From Neomelitea salexigens DSM 19753 (GTDB lineage Bacteria; Pseudomonadota; Gammaproteobacteria; Pseudomonadales; Spongiibacteraceae), in contig NZ_AULP01000002.1 of NCBI RefSeq assembly GCF_000422345.1, positions 484,644 to 548,643 of the forward strand: a stretch of DNA of 64,000 nt, written 5' to 3'. This document shows, piece by piece, positions 1 to 7,740 of this stretch; positions within the stretch are counted from its first letter, which is position 1; every line of letters begins with the position of its first letter. Under the pieces are notes generated by a model, which was not told where the DNA came from, searched no databases, and saw only the letters and a list, made by a program, of their open reading frames with translations. The translations under genes and the position numbers were made by a program.

Positions 1-41
1 CTCTCACGGCTTGTAGATCCAGTTTGATAGAGCGAAGCGAT

Positions 42-425
42 TCAGTTTGCGGCGTTTATTACATCCTCAAGAGCATCGATTACCTCATCAGCTAATGGAC
101 AGCCTCCATCCCAGTGAATGGATAGACGTCCTCGTTTGGCTTTGAAATCGCTGAAGACTGGAAGCTCTAAACTGTTGATCGAGTACAAAAACTGCAGATC
201 TGCGAGCATCTTTCGGATTGACGGCAACCAGGCAGGATCGGCGCCAAAACACGCGAACTCGTCTTGCCCGGTGGCGCTGTTATGCCACCGGAGCATTGAG
301 GGAAACTCGTCATACAAGGCATCAACGAACGCCATGTATTCGCTGTCTGTCTCTGGCACTTTTTCCATTTTTGCTCGCTCTAAATTGACTATTACTCGAT
401 CCAAAAATCTCAACCGATCAAACAA
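42..425 (-). CDS. Hypothetical protein, about 127 aa
   Basis: I do not recognise this protein. It is acidic, with no signal peptide, membrane segment or clear motif, and includes a Trp/Cys-containing stretch (WHNSATGQDEFACFG) and a C-terminal acidic helix (ADEVIDALEDVI). The start is uncertain. The longest form begins at a TTG at 425 with no good ribosome site, while an internal ATG at 368 has a weak GAG-type site and would give 108 residues. The predicted segment before that ATG reads as an amphipathic helix, so the longer form is kept. It is the last of four leftward genes in an AT-richer accessory segment. Confidence 0.5.
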   Translation of the reverse strand: MFDRLRFLDRVIVNLERAKMEKVPETDSEYMAFVDALYDEFPSMLRWHNSATGQDEFACFGADPAWLPSIRKMLADLQFLYSINSLELPVFSDFKAKRGRLSIHWDGGCPLADEVIDALEDVINAAN

Positions 426-498
426 TCGCGGTATGCCAATTCCAGGATCAAGTCTACAATCTAGATATAACTACATTCCGTTCTGAAGCGCCGCCGAC

Positions 499-1266
499 TC
501 ATCTTAGTCCCGCCACAATGCCTATAGCCACCTCCCTTCCTTGATTGATAATCTTGGCATTCGTTTTCTTAGAAAGATCAGACTCCTCCTTCCTACCAAG
601 GAAGAACTGGATTCTTTCGGCATTAGCCCCCGATGGATGTGGAATTCCGCTCAGTATTTGGCCTCGCCGAATCAACCCCTTCGTGGACAGGTGAAGTAGG
701 GCCTCTTCGACTTTTCCACCCAGCGGAATTATCAGAGTTTTTTCGTTAAAACGCGCTAGCTCTTCCCCCAAGGTAGAGTCGACGATATTGCGGAGAAACG
801 GTGTAGCGACCATCGACGGCGTACCACTGTAGTTCTTTCCATTTTTAAAGACGGGATAGCGTAGCGCTGACGTGTAATGCACGAGATCAGTCCGGTCTGT
901 GAAAAGTTGTTCGGTTGACTCGATACCCAGAAGACCGTGCACGTCGATAGAGTCCAAAAGTGAAACGAGATTGCGTCGCATAGGCCCGGCAAAACTCGCA
1001 GAGTGCTTTGCTCGATAAGCTGCCTGAGCAACGGTTGCCCCTTCGCGGAGGGCTTTCTGAGCCTCTGCTAGCGCTATTTTAGCTTGGGACAAACCAGGAG
1101 TGATTCCGCAAATAATTACACTCGCCTCGCTGTTTACGAATTCGAAAGGAGCATAATACATAGAGAAATCTCCACTCACATCGATCTGAAGCTCATCAGG
1201 CAGGCCCTCTGAAAGCGGCATGTAGTCTGTCTTTAGATATTCTGAAAATTGATGTAACTCGTTCAT
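499..1266 (-). CDS. Mug/TDG-like uracil-DNA-glycosylase superfamily protein
   Basis: Soluble 255-residue protein. Near residues 50-58 it has ICGITPGLSQ, and near residue 208 it has IPHPSGAN. These match in order and spacing the two active-site motifs of the uracil-DNA glycosylase superfamily, and are closest to the Mug/TDG branch (GINPGL and NPSG). That family removes uracil or mismatched bases from DNA. The catalytic Asn of the Mug motif is Thr here, so activity may be changed or lost. The rest of the sequence does not look like housekeeping Mug, and the protein is longer. The ATG at 1266 has only a weak ribosome site. Gene neighbours are unknown proteins, so a DNA-repair or phage-defence role is only an inference. 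Confidence 0.62.
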   Translation of the reverse strand: MNELHQFSEYLKTDYMPLSEGLPDELQIDVSGDFSMYYAPFEFVNSEASVIICGITPGLSQAKIALAEAQKALREGATVAQAAYRAKHSASFAGPMRRNLVSLLDSIDVHGLLGIESTEQLFTDRTDLVHYTSALRYPVFKNGKNYSGTPSMVATPFLRNIVDSTLGEELARFNEKTLIIPLGGKVEEALLHLSTKGLIRRGQILSGIPHPSGANAERIQFFLGRKEESDLSKKTNAKIINQGREVAIGIVAGLR

Positions 1267-1343
1267 AGCTTCAACTCACTTATGCTTTGGTTATATTCAA
1301 GACGCCGGGAAGTTTTGCTGCTCAATAGTTCGAATTTTGGTCG

Positions 1344-1724
1344 TTAATGTACGCCGATAGTGCCGATCAGAGTTCGCAACGCAGCCATGTTATCAATGGC
1401 AACACTCAGCCCTATTTTCGTGCTACTTCCCTCGAGCCTGGGGAATTGGCCCATATTGGTATTTTTATAAAGGGGGCCAATCTCAATTTCCGAAGTTTGA
1501 AGGAGCTCTTGCTGATTAATCCAATTTTTATGTATTACCAGAGGGTAAGTCCTCGTCGCATAATATTCCTTGTCCATACCAGTTCCTCGGTAGGGACGCT
1601 TAACATAGCAGTAACAGCCAGCGCCTAAGTCAAACTCATACATTTTTTCAGTTTCCCGAATTTCATCTTCTCGAAGCGAAAGAATTTGTAACAAGCCATC
1701 TCGAATTTCGAATGAGTTCATCAT
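1344..1724 (-). CDS. Hypothetical protein, 126 aa
   Basis: I do not recognise this protein. It is soluble and begins with two consecutive ATG codons. An AAGGA ribosome site lies about 9 bases before the first, so translation probably starts at 1724. It has a central aromatic stretch (GAGCYCYVKRPYRG) with two cysteines two residues apart, and no membrane segment. It is on the same strand as the Mug-like gene 77 bases downstream and could be cotranscribed with it. AT-rich codon use matches the flanking accessory genes rather than the rest of the window. Confidence 0.55.
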   Translation of the reverse strand: MMNSFEIRDGLLQILSLREDEIRETEKMYEFDLGAGCYCYVKRPYRGTGMDKEYYATRTYPLVIHKNWINQQELLQTSEIEIGPLYKNTNMGQFPRLEGSSTKIGLSVAIDNMAALRTLIGTIGVH

Positions 1725-1799
1725 GTCAGCGCTTCCTTTAAAGTAAGTTTATTAATGCGGTCTTTCCCGCAGTCAGCCGTTCACCTCTGACAACTGGAA

Positions 1800-1925
1800 T
1801 TACTTGCAGCCCCCATTCGCTGCTCGCTCTTCCGAGCTATCCGACACTAAGACCTGGTAAACAGGCTGGAGCATGTCGTAGGCACGGTTGCGGGTGTTAT
1901 TTCCCCCACCGCCCGCAGGGGTCAC
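1800..1925 (-). other. Possible small ORF or gene remnant, 41 codons
   Basis: This open frame starts at a GTG (1925) a few bases after the stop of the helix-turn-helix gene and ends at TAA (1802-1800). It reads like a protein tail, with a glycine run, then NNTRNRAYDML, then an acidic end (SDSSEERAANGGCK), and it is GC-richer than its neighbours. No ribosome site is visible. A 42-codon open frame can occur by chance, so it may be nothing. If real, it is more likely the end of a decayed gene than a complete one. Confidence 0.2.
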
Positions 1926-1930
1926 GACTA

Positions 1931-2617
1931 CTAACTGATATCAAGGCTACGATCGATTTTTTCACCACCGATGTACGCCGAATCATATTTGATTCCGTTT
2001 CGATATTTCCGGAGCATGCCAGCATCTTCCGGTAACAACGTTGGCTGGTATCCCCTGCGCTTCAGCATCCACTTATGGGCTTGGGAGGAATCAAAGAACA
2101 CTTGTTTGCCAACCTTTCTACCGACTGGAGCATTGGCGTCTTGACTTAATGCATTACGGATACTTGCCTCTTTCATACGGCACAGGATCGCAATCTGTCG
2201 CAAGCTAATTTGGCGCTCTCCGTCATAGTCATTTTCCTCACCGGTTACCTCAGCTATACGAGCCAAATCAATCCTAAATCGGCCAAACGCCGCGTCATGC
2301 ACGACATCAATCGCGTCATGAGTCGCTACAAACCCACTGATTTCGTCAAACATGCAAAAAAGCGTATCAATCATGGAGCAAAGGCAAATTGCGTCGTCAA
2401 ACCAATCCTCATCCTCGGTTACTTGGCTCAGATCACCATTGAATGCATAGCTGTATAACTCTAAAAATCGGTCAGGCTTCACTCCCTCATAGCCCGCAAT
2501 TAGCAAGCTCAATAGTTCGTTTTCAATAAAGCGCGATTGAAATTCGTCGAGTTCCGAAACAATGTCTGCCTCGGTCACACTAGCTACTAGCTCTTTTGCG
2601 CTTTTTAAGTTCATCAT
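1931..2617 (-). CDS. Helix-turn-helix-type protein of unknown function
   Basis: A 228-residue acidic protein. The N-terminal part (about 1-140) is helical and unrecognised. Around residues 140-200 a stretch beginning ISLRQIAILCRMKEASIRNA reads as a helix-turn-helix, followed by a basic GRKVGKQVFF strand-like segment and a HKWMLKRRG tail. This resembles the DNA-binding half of excisionase- or MerR-like small regulators. The ATG at 2617 is chosen because AAGGG lies 8 bases before it; upstream TTG and downstream ATG codons are possible alternatives. The strong promoter upstream is overlapped by palindromes, which would fit autoregulation. DNA binding itself is inferred. Confidence 0.55.
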   Translation of the reverse strand: MMNLKSAKELVASVTEADIVSELDEFQSRFIENELLSLLIAGYEGVKPDRFLELYSYAFNGDLSQVTEDEDWFDDAICLCSMIDTLFCMFDEISGFVATHDAIDVVHDAAFGRFRIDLARIAEVTGEENDYDGERQISLRQIAILCRMKEASIRNALSQDANAPVGRKVGKQVFFDSSQAHKWMLKRRGYQPTLLPEDAGMLRKYRNGIKYDSAYIGGEKIDRSLDIS

Positions 2618-2658
2618 CCACAAAGCCCTTAAATATGATTTGTTTTACGTTAGAACGC

Positions 2659-2701
2659 ATAATAAATTATCCGAAAAGATTGTCAACAGATAATATATTA
2701 T
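2659..2701 (-). promoter_or_regulatory. Sigma70-type promoter bracketed by two 12-bp palindromes
   Basis: On the minus strand TTGACA (2686-2681) is followed after 16 bases by TATTAT (2664-2659), a near-consensus sigma70 promoter for the helix-turn-helix gene starting at 2617. A palindromic 12-mer ATAATAAATTAT (2659-2670) covers the -10 side. A second, ATAATATATTAT (2690-2701), sits just upstream of the -35. They differ at one central base and their centres are 31 bases apart, close to three helical turns. The layout is typical of a repressor operator pair. Confidence 0.6.
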
Positions 2702-3235
2702 TCTTTGCGCATGGTTACGCATCATATTTTGAAACCACTCGTCGTTGAATCGATACGATCCACGGTCAAAGCCTCGCGCTTGGGGCCATCGCATATTAGG
2801 AAGCGCGCATCGGGTTGACAGAAAGACCAGAGAAGCATCGCTGCAAACGGCAAATATTCTCCGCAGAACGATGGAGTAGGGCTGGAACATCTATTGCTGG
2901 TTTAAAGCAGAGGGTATGACGCTAACTCATCTCAATTTCTGAGATAAACGGTCACGTACGCAGGGCGCGAATACACCACTCGTGAGCGTACACATAAAAA
3001 TTAACTCTCTCGTTTGACCTTGCCTAGACGAGAGTAATCGACGAAAGTCTCTGTGGGCAGAAGAAAAAACGTTTTAAAACATATAGTTAAACCTATCGAT
3101 TTATTTTTTAAATGAAACCTAGCGAATATTCTCACGTGTTTTAAGTCATGGCTCGGGCATATCATTCTCATATACCGCCTCGAGCCAGTAACGACGAGGT
3201 ACCCCATTCCCAAAGCAATTAAGGTTGAATACACC
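2702..3235. other. Non-coding interval before azoR
   Basis: No convincing gene is seen in this stretch. Short open frames on the minus strand (2645-2890 and 3001-3237) lack ribosome sites and have no recognisable content. The interval has AT-rich blocks around 3060-3130 and a weak inverted repeat (CTCTCGT at 3007-3013 with ACGAGAG at 3028-3034) without a T-run. It marks the transition from the AT-richer accessory segment to the GC-rich chromosomal block and should contain the azoR promoter, which I cannot place with confidence. Confidence 0.5.
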
Positions 3236-3838
3236 ATGCCTAATATTCTCTACATCAGCAGCAGCCTGTCAGGCGAACAGGGACATTCCAGCCAAATGGC
3301 ACAAGAGTTCATCGCGGGCCGGCGCGCCCAAGGCGAGTCAACCAACGTGATCCACCGCGACCTGCACGCACAGGCATTGCCTCACCTGGACGCACAGCGC
3401 TTCGCCGCACTGACCACTGCGCCAGAAAAGCGCTCAGCAGAGCAGTCTGCCATCGCGGAACAGTCCGACGCGCTCATTGCAGAAGTCCGCAGCGCCGACG
3501 AAATTGTCATTGCAATGCCCCTGTATAACCTGGGTGTACCGTCAACATTTAAGGCGTGGATCGACCATATTGCCCGGGCAGGGGAGACCTTCCGCTATAC
3601 AGAAAATGGCCCGCAGGGTTTGCTCCATGACCGCCCCGTGCACATTTTTGCGGCCCGCGGTGGCCAGTATGTCGGCACCGCAATGGATACCCAGAGCCCC
3701 TATCTGCGCCATATTTTCGGCCTTATGGGCATTGAGTCTATCCACTTCATTTACGCTGAAGGGCTAAACATGGGGCCAGAAACCGCCGACCAAGCCAGGC
3801 AGCACGCCCGCGAGGCGATGTTCAAACACGCCTCTTAA
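3236..3838 (+). CDS. azoR: FMN-dependent NADH-azoreductase
   Basis: A 200-residue flavodoxin-fold enzyme that uses NADH and FMN for two-electron reduction of quinones and azo compounds in the cytoplasm. Family features are a phosphate-binding serine-rich loop at the N-terminus (ISSSLSGEQGHSS, residues 7-19), MPLYNLGVPSTFKAWID at 94-110, RAGETFRYTENGPQG at 114-128, and an ARGGQ FMN loop near 140. Length matches E. coli AzoR. AAGG lies 11 bases before the ATG, a slightly long spacing. The pirin gene starts 21 bases downstream. This pairing suggests shared regulation under oxidative or quinone stress, by inference. Confidence 0.9.
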   Translation: MPNILYISSSLSGEQGHSSQMAQEFIAGRRAQGESTNVIHRDLHAQALPHLDAQRFAALTTAPEKRSAEQSAIAEQSDALIAEVRSADEIVIAMPLYNLGVPSTFKAWIDHIARAGETFRYTENGPQGLLHDRPVHIFAARGGQYVGTAMDTQSPYLRHIFGLMGIESIHFIYAEGLNMGPETADQARQHAREAMFKHAS

Positions 3839-3859
3839 GATAAGAGTGAGGAGTCAGGT

Positions 3860-4717
3860 ATGACACAGCGAACCGTTACTCGCCGCATTACCGCTCGCGA
3901 CACCCGCGATGGCGCGGGGGTCAGCCTCAAGCGTAGCCTGGGCAGCACCCCCGGAGATCGCATCGACCCCTTTCTAATGCTCGATGAGTTCTACTCCGAC
4001 CGCGCAGAGGACTACATAGCCGGTTTTCCCGCCCACCCTCATCGCGGCTTTGAAACCGTGACCTACATGCTCGCCGGAAACATGCAACACCGCGACCATA
4101 TGGGAAATGAGGGCAACCTCGGGCCGGGAGATGTGCAGTGGATGACGGCCGGGCGGGGAGTGATTCACTCGGAAATGCCTCAGCAGCGCGAGGGTTTGCT
4201 GCGCGGCTTTCAGCTATGGGTGAACTTACCGGCTGATGAGAAAATGCGATCGGCTGTGTATCAAGATATCAACTCGGCGCGCATTCCGGTGTATCGCGGT
4301 GAAGGTTTCTCTCTCCATCATATCGCCGGAGAACTTGCGCTGCCCGGCGGGAGCAGCCTGGGCTACGTTAACGGCGTAGATGGGCAGCAATACAGCACCC
4401 AACCGGTCTACGCCGACATCCGCTTTACGTCGGCGCGCGCACTTAAGCTTGGCCTGCCTGCTGGTCACAACGCTGCGGTGTACTGCTATGACGGCAGCCT
4501 GGAAATCGGTGGGGAGCGTATTTGCGCTGGAACCGCAGCGCTACTCAGCCCAGGCGACAGCGTAATACTTGATGGCGAGCCAGGTAGCGGCGCGCTGTTG
4601 ATAGCCGGTAAACCCATTGGCGAACCGGTGGTGCAATACGGCCCCTTTGTGATGAACAGCAACGCGGAAATTGAGCAAGCGCTGCGCGACTATCGCGACG
4701 GCACCCTCACGGACTAG
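3860..4717 (+). CDS. Pirin family protein
   Basis: A 285-residue bicupin of the pirin family. Members bind one metal ion; some act as quercetin 2,3-dioxygenases and others as protein regulators. The metal ligands are visible in the N-terminal cupin: H59 and H61 in HPHRGFET, H103 and E105 in GVIHSE. The C-terminal cupin domain (about 180-280) is intact. GAGGAG sits 7 bases before the ATG. It follows azoR by 21 bases, so the two are probably one transcript. A short GC-rich inverted repeat just after the stop (about 4719-4736) followed by TCTTT could be a weak terminator. Confidence 0.88.
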   Translation: MTQRTVTRRITARDTRDGAGVSLKRSLGSTPGDRIDPFLMLDEFYSDRAEDYIAGFPAHPHRGFETVTYMLAGNMQHRDHMGNEGNLGPGDVQWMTAGRGVIHSEMPQQREGLLRGFQLWVNLPADEKMRSAVYQDINSARIPVYRGEGFSLHHIAGELALPGGSSLGYVNGVDGQQYSTQPVYADIRFTSARALKLGLPAGHNAAVYCYDGSLEIGGERICAGTAALLSPGDSVILDGEPGSGALLIAGKPIGEPVVQYGPFVMNSNAEIEQALRDYRDGTLTD

Positions 4718-4808
4718 GGCGGCGTTGAATCGTCGCTCTTTGTCCCCATCTAAACACTGACAGCAGCTTAGCTAGGGGCGTATAGTATTCACAAATGGAG
4801 GAAGTACA

Positions 4809-5222
4809 ATGAGCAACAGTATTCGCGTCCGTGACATCATGACCAGCCCCGCACCCTTCGTGCGCATGCACACACCACTGGGAGAAGTCGTGGACACCCT
4901 ATTGCGCAGCCGGGTTATGGGCCTGCCGGTATTGGACGATAATGACCGCGTTGTCGGCTTCGTCTCTGAACAGGATTGCATCCATTCTATGCTGGTCAGT
5001 AGTTACCACTGTGAAGGCGTGCCGAACGTTGACGATGTCATGCACAACGAGGTGCTTGCCGTCGAAGCCGAACAGAATATTGTCGACCTCGCGCAAAATA
5101 TGGGTAAGAACAAACCCAAACTCTACCCTGTGATTGAAGACGGCAAACTTCTCGGCTTGATTACCCGCAGTGCCATCTTGAGTGCGCTTTGGGAAAACCG
5201 CGCGCACTGCGACTCTCAATGA
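4809..5222 (+). CDS. Two-CBS-domain protein
   Basis: A 137-residue stand-alone pair of CBS domains (about 7-60 and 75-130). The first begins with the typical VRDIMTSP signature. Tandem CBS domains form a Bateman module that binds adenosine ligands such as AMP, ATP or NAD and senses energy state. No effector domain is attached, so it presumably acts on a partner protein. GGAGG lies about 8 bases before the ATG. Its stop overlaps the start of a tiny lipoprotein gene (ATGA). A paralogous CBS protein lies 1.6 kb downstream with the same N-terminal signature. Confidence 0.85.
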   Translation: MSNSIRVRDIMTSPAPFVRMHTPLGEVVDTLLRSRVMGLPVLDDNDRVVGFVSEQDCIHSMLVSSYHCEGVPNVDDVMHNEVLAVEAEQNIVDLAQNMGKNKPKLYPVIEDGKLLGLITRSAILSALWENRAHCDSQ

Positions 5223-5389
5223 CCGCCGCTCAAGCGCTCACCACCGCCGCCCTGTGCGCCATGCTCGGCGCCTGTGGCAGCGGTCAATACGATCAACAAC
5301 GAGAGTGGGCCCTGCAAGAGTGCGACAAAATACTCGACCCCGATGATCGCCACCACTGCCGGCAAGACACCCCTCACTACCTGCGCTAA
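5219..5389 (+). CDS. Small lipoprotein, 56 aa
   Basis: This starts at the ATG overlapping the stop of the CBS gene (ATGA), so it is probably translated by coupling. The protein opens with a hydrophobic segment rich in Ala and Leu and a lipobox LGAC, with the lipidated Cys near residue 19. A short polar mature part of about 37 residues follows, with two further cysteines (LQECDKIL and HHCRQD) that could form a disulphide. It is expected in the periplasm on the inner or outer membrane. No family is recognised. An in-frame upstream ATG at 5189 would remove the signal sequence from the N-terminus and is unlikely. Confidence 0.6.
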   Translation: MTAAQALTTAALCAMLGACGSGQYDQQREWALQECDKILDPDDRHHCRQDTPHYLR

Positions 5390-5571
5390 CGACTTCGCAA
5401 CCGGACATCGGAGATCATGGTAAGTCGCATCGCCCCAGCTACACTAGTGCCTATTCATTGCCGTTTGATAGTTACAGCCCTCGGCTGCAGCTCTGCACCG
5501 AGTCAAATACAAGCTATATAACAACACTGCCGTTCCGCGGTGGACACATGCATCTTGATAAGGAGTGCTAC

Positions 5572-6795
5572 GTGAGCGAAACCCAATATGAAATCATCGT
5601 CTTTGGCGCCAGCAGTTTCGTTGGTCAGATTATCTGCGAATACTTGAGCACCTACCAAAGCGAAGACACGCCCTTGCGTTGGGCAATGGCGGGGCGTAGC
5701 GAGAGTAAACTGCAGGCAACCCGCGATGCGCTATGCGGAGAGAAGCCGGACATTATATTGGCAGACTCAAACGACGAGGCATCACTGCGCCAGCTCGTTG
5801 AAAAAACCCGTGTTGTTCTCAGCACCGTTGGCCCCTACGCGCTTTACGGCGAACCTCTGGTAAAGGTCTGCGCCGAGACTGGCACCGACTACTGTGACCT
5901 GACTGGCGAGGTGCACTGGATTCGTCAAATGGTGGATCGCTACCAAACCACCGCCCAACAATCCGGCGCGCGTATCGTACATTGCTGCGGCTTTGACTCC
6001 ATACCCTCCGACCTCGGCGTCCTCTTCACGCAGCAGCAATTCGAGCAACGCCACGGCAAACCGAGCAGCGATATTCGTATGCGCGTGAAAGCTGCCAAGG
6101 GTGGCTTGTCTGGCGGCACCTTCGCCAGCTTGCTCAATGTAATGAAGGAAGCCTCCAAGGACCCAGCGCTGCGCAAGCAAATGGCCGACCCCTATCTAAT
6201 TGCTACCGACGCGTCCTACAGCGCTCGTCAACGCAACCCAGGCCTGGCCGAACACGACCCCGTTACCGGGCGGTGGATGTCACCCTTTATCATGGCCGCA
6301 ATCAACACCCGCGTGGTTCACCGCAGCAATGCCTTACTGGCCTCCAAATATGGCGAAAATTTTCGCTATGAAGAAACCATGCTCACGGGCAAGGGGCTGT
6401 CCGGCCGCCTCAGCGCCTACGGTATTGGTAGCGGCCTGGCCGCATTCATGGTTGGCGCAGCGATAAAGCCCAGCCGCTGGCTGCTGGAAAAGCTTCTTCC
6501 CGCTCCGGGCGAAGGCCCCAGCCCTGAAGACCAACTGAATGGCTTCTTTGATATGCGCTTCTACGCCCTTGAAGACGGCAGCAGCAAACTGCAGTGCAAA
6601 GTGACCGGTGACCGCGACCCCGGCTATGGCTCAACCGCCAAGATGATCTCTCAAGCAGCACTGTGTTTGGGGCGCGACATCGATGCCGAGCAATGCGGTG
6701 GCGGCATTTGGACACCGGCGAGCAGCATGGGCACCACACTTCAGGGTCGCTTAGAAAACTATGCTGGATTACGCTTTGATGTCGTGGATGGCTAA
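5572..6795 (+). CDS. Saccharopine-dehydrogenase-like oxidoreductase
   Basis: A 407-residue NAD(P)-binding protein of the saccharopine dehydrogenase/trans-acting enoyl reductase family. The N-terminal Rossmann segment IIVFGASSFVGQ (about residues 8-19) is followed by TVGPYALYGEPLVKVCAE and GTDYCDLTGEVHWI, typical of this family. The GTG at 5572 is preferred because AAGGAG lies 6 bases before it; an in-frame ATG at 5548 and the longer reading from 5458 lack ribosome sites. Bacterial members have unproven substrates, and a role in lipid metabolism is only suggested by the enoyl reductase relatives. It lies between two CBS genes on the same strand. Confidence 0.82.
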   Translation: MSETQYEIIVFGASSFVGQIICEYLSTYQSEDTPLRWAMAGRSESKLQATRDALCGEKPDIILADSNDEASLRQLVEKTRVVLSTVGPYALYGEPLVKVCAETGTDYCDLTGEVHWIRQMVDRYQTTAQQSGARIVHCCGFDSIPSDLGVLFTQQQFEQRHGKPSSDIRMRVKAAKGGLSGGTFASLLNVMKEASKDPALRKQMADPYLIATDASYSARQRNPGLAEHDPVTGRWMSPFIMAAINTRVVHRSNALLASKYGENFRYEETMLTGKGLSGRLSAYGIGSGLAAFMVGAAIKPSRWLLEKLLPAPGEGPSPEDQLNGFFDMRFYALEDGSSKLQCKVTGDRDPGYGSTAKMISQAALCLGRDIDAEQCGGGIWTPASSMGTTLQGRLENYAGLRFDVVDG

Positions 6796-6821
6796 CGCTA
6801 TTCCATACAGGGAGGGTGAGC

Positions 6822-7241
6822 ATGAAACTGCGCGATATCATGACCTCACCGGTCGTTACCGTTGAAAGCGACGACCGTTTAAGCACCGTGCGAGAGTTGT
6901 TTATGAAGACCCACTTCCACCACCTGCTGGTGGTGGAAGGCGGAAAGCTTCGGGGGAGTATTTCTCAACGGGATCTTGCCGCCGCCATCAGTCCAAACAT
7001 CGGCACCATGGCGGAACTGCCTAAAGACCAGGCAACCCTAAATAAACACGCCCACCAAATCATGCGCAGGCAGCTGGTATGCCTAACGCCTGACGACGAC
7101 GTTTACGCCGCCATCGCCGCCTTTAACCGCAACGATATTGCCTGTATCCCCATTGTGGATAGCGCGCAGCAAGCCGTCGGTATTGTCAGCTGGAGAGACC
7201 TATTACGTCGCGCCGAGGAATGCGGCTTTAACGGCGACTAA
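6822..7241 (+). CDS. Two-CBS-domain protein, paralogue of the gene at 4809
   Basis: A 139-residue tandem CBS protein starting MKLRDIMTSPVV, the same opening signature as the CBS gene 1.6 kb upstream. The first CBS repeat contains a His-rich patch (KTHFHHLLVV), and the second ends IVSWRDLLRRAEE. GGAGG is placed 6 bases before the ATG at 6822; the GTG at 6816 touches this ribosome site and is rejected. It lies 26 bases after the oxidoreductase gene and converges on the next gene with only 12 bases between. Adenylate or NAD sensing is inferred from the family. Confidence 0.85.
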   Translation: MKLRDIMTSPVVTVESDDRLSTVRELFMKTHFHHLLVVEGGKLRGSISQRDLAAAISPNIGTMAELPKDQATLNKHAHQIMRRQLVCLTPDDDVYAAIAAFNRNDIACIPIVDSAQQAVGIVSWRDLLRRAEECGFNGD

Positions 7242-7253
7242 TGCGCCACCGCA

Positions 7254-7637
7254 TCAGCCAGAGAACGCACCGGCGTCGCGCTCACTCACCCAGATCAACG
7301 CTTCATCACGCTGAATTTCAGTGAAGTGCTCAATTTCTGCATTGGGCATCCAGTGGGTAATCAGCTGTGCGCCACGGCTGTACCAGCGCGGCTCGCCAAC
7401 CAAGGCTGTGCGGGTAATATGTTTGAAAAAGCGCGCTAGCAGACGCATTTCTTTAAGCAGGCCACGCAAGGTGAAGCCTTTGAAATGCTCCAACTCGATA
7501 TAAATGCCGAGGTATTCCTCATTTTCCAGCTTGTGTTCAACGGCGTCATAGATTTCCGCCATGTCGTCGTGATTTACCTTGCCAGACACCTTTACCCCAA
7601 TTACATGAGAAGAAGGTATTGGCAGCAGCTCCAACAT
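7254..7637 (-). CDS. SpoIIAA-like (STAS-fold) protein
   Basis: A protein of about 127 residues matching the SpoIIAA-like family found in many proteobacteria. It has alternating beta strands and amphipathic helices, a GVKVSGKVNHDD opening, YLGIYIELEHFKG, and a C-terminal end typical of the family (FTEIQRDEALIWVSE). The family has a STAS-like fold; its role is not established and membrane or lipid association has been proposed. Two adjacent ATG codons (7640 and 7637) follow GGAGG; the second has better spacing. It is a single gene, convergent with the CBS gene. Confidence 0.75.
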   Translation of the reverse strand: MLELLPIPSSHVIGVKVSGKVNHDDMAEIYDAVEHKLENEEYLGIYIELEHFKGFTLRGLLKEMRLLARFFKHITRTALVGEPRWYSRGAQLITHWMPNAEIEHFTEIQRDEALIWVSERDAGAFSG

Positions 7638-7740
7638 CATTTTACCTCCGCGAACCATTTCAGGCGGCCTGGGCCGCTTACATAACAGTATAGATAAGCA
7701 TTACTGAAATGCGTTCCGCGAAGCGTGGATATTACCAATC

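Noticed and set aside
3007..3034. Inverted repeat CTCTCGT/ACGAGAG
   Set aside because: Only seven bases with a 14-base loop and no T-run; not strong enough for a terminator or operator.
2645..3237. Two short minus-strand open frames upstream of azoR
   Set aside because: No ribosome sites, no recognisable content, and one overlaps the clear promoter-palindrome region.
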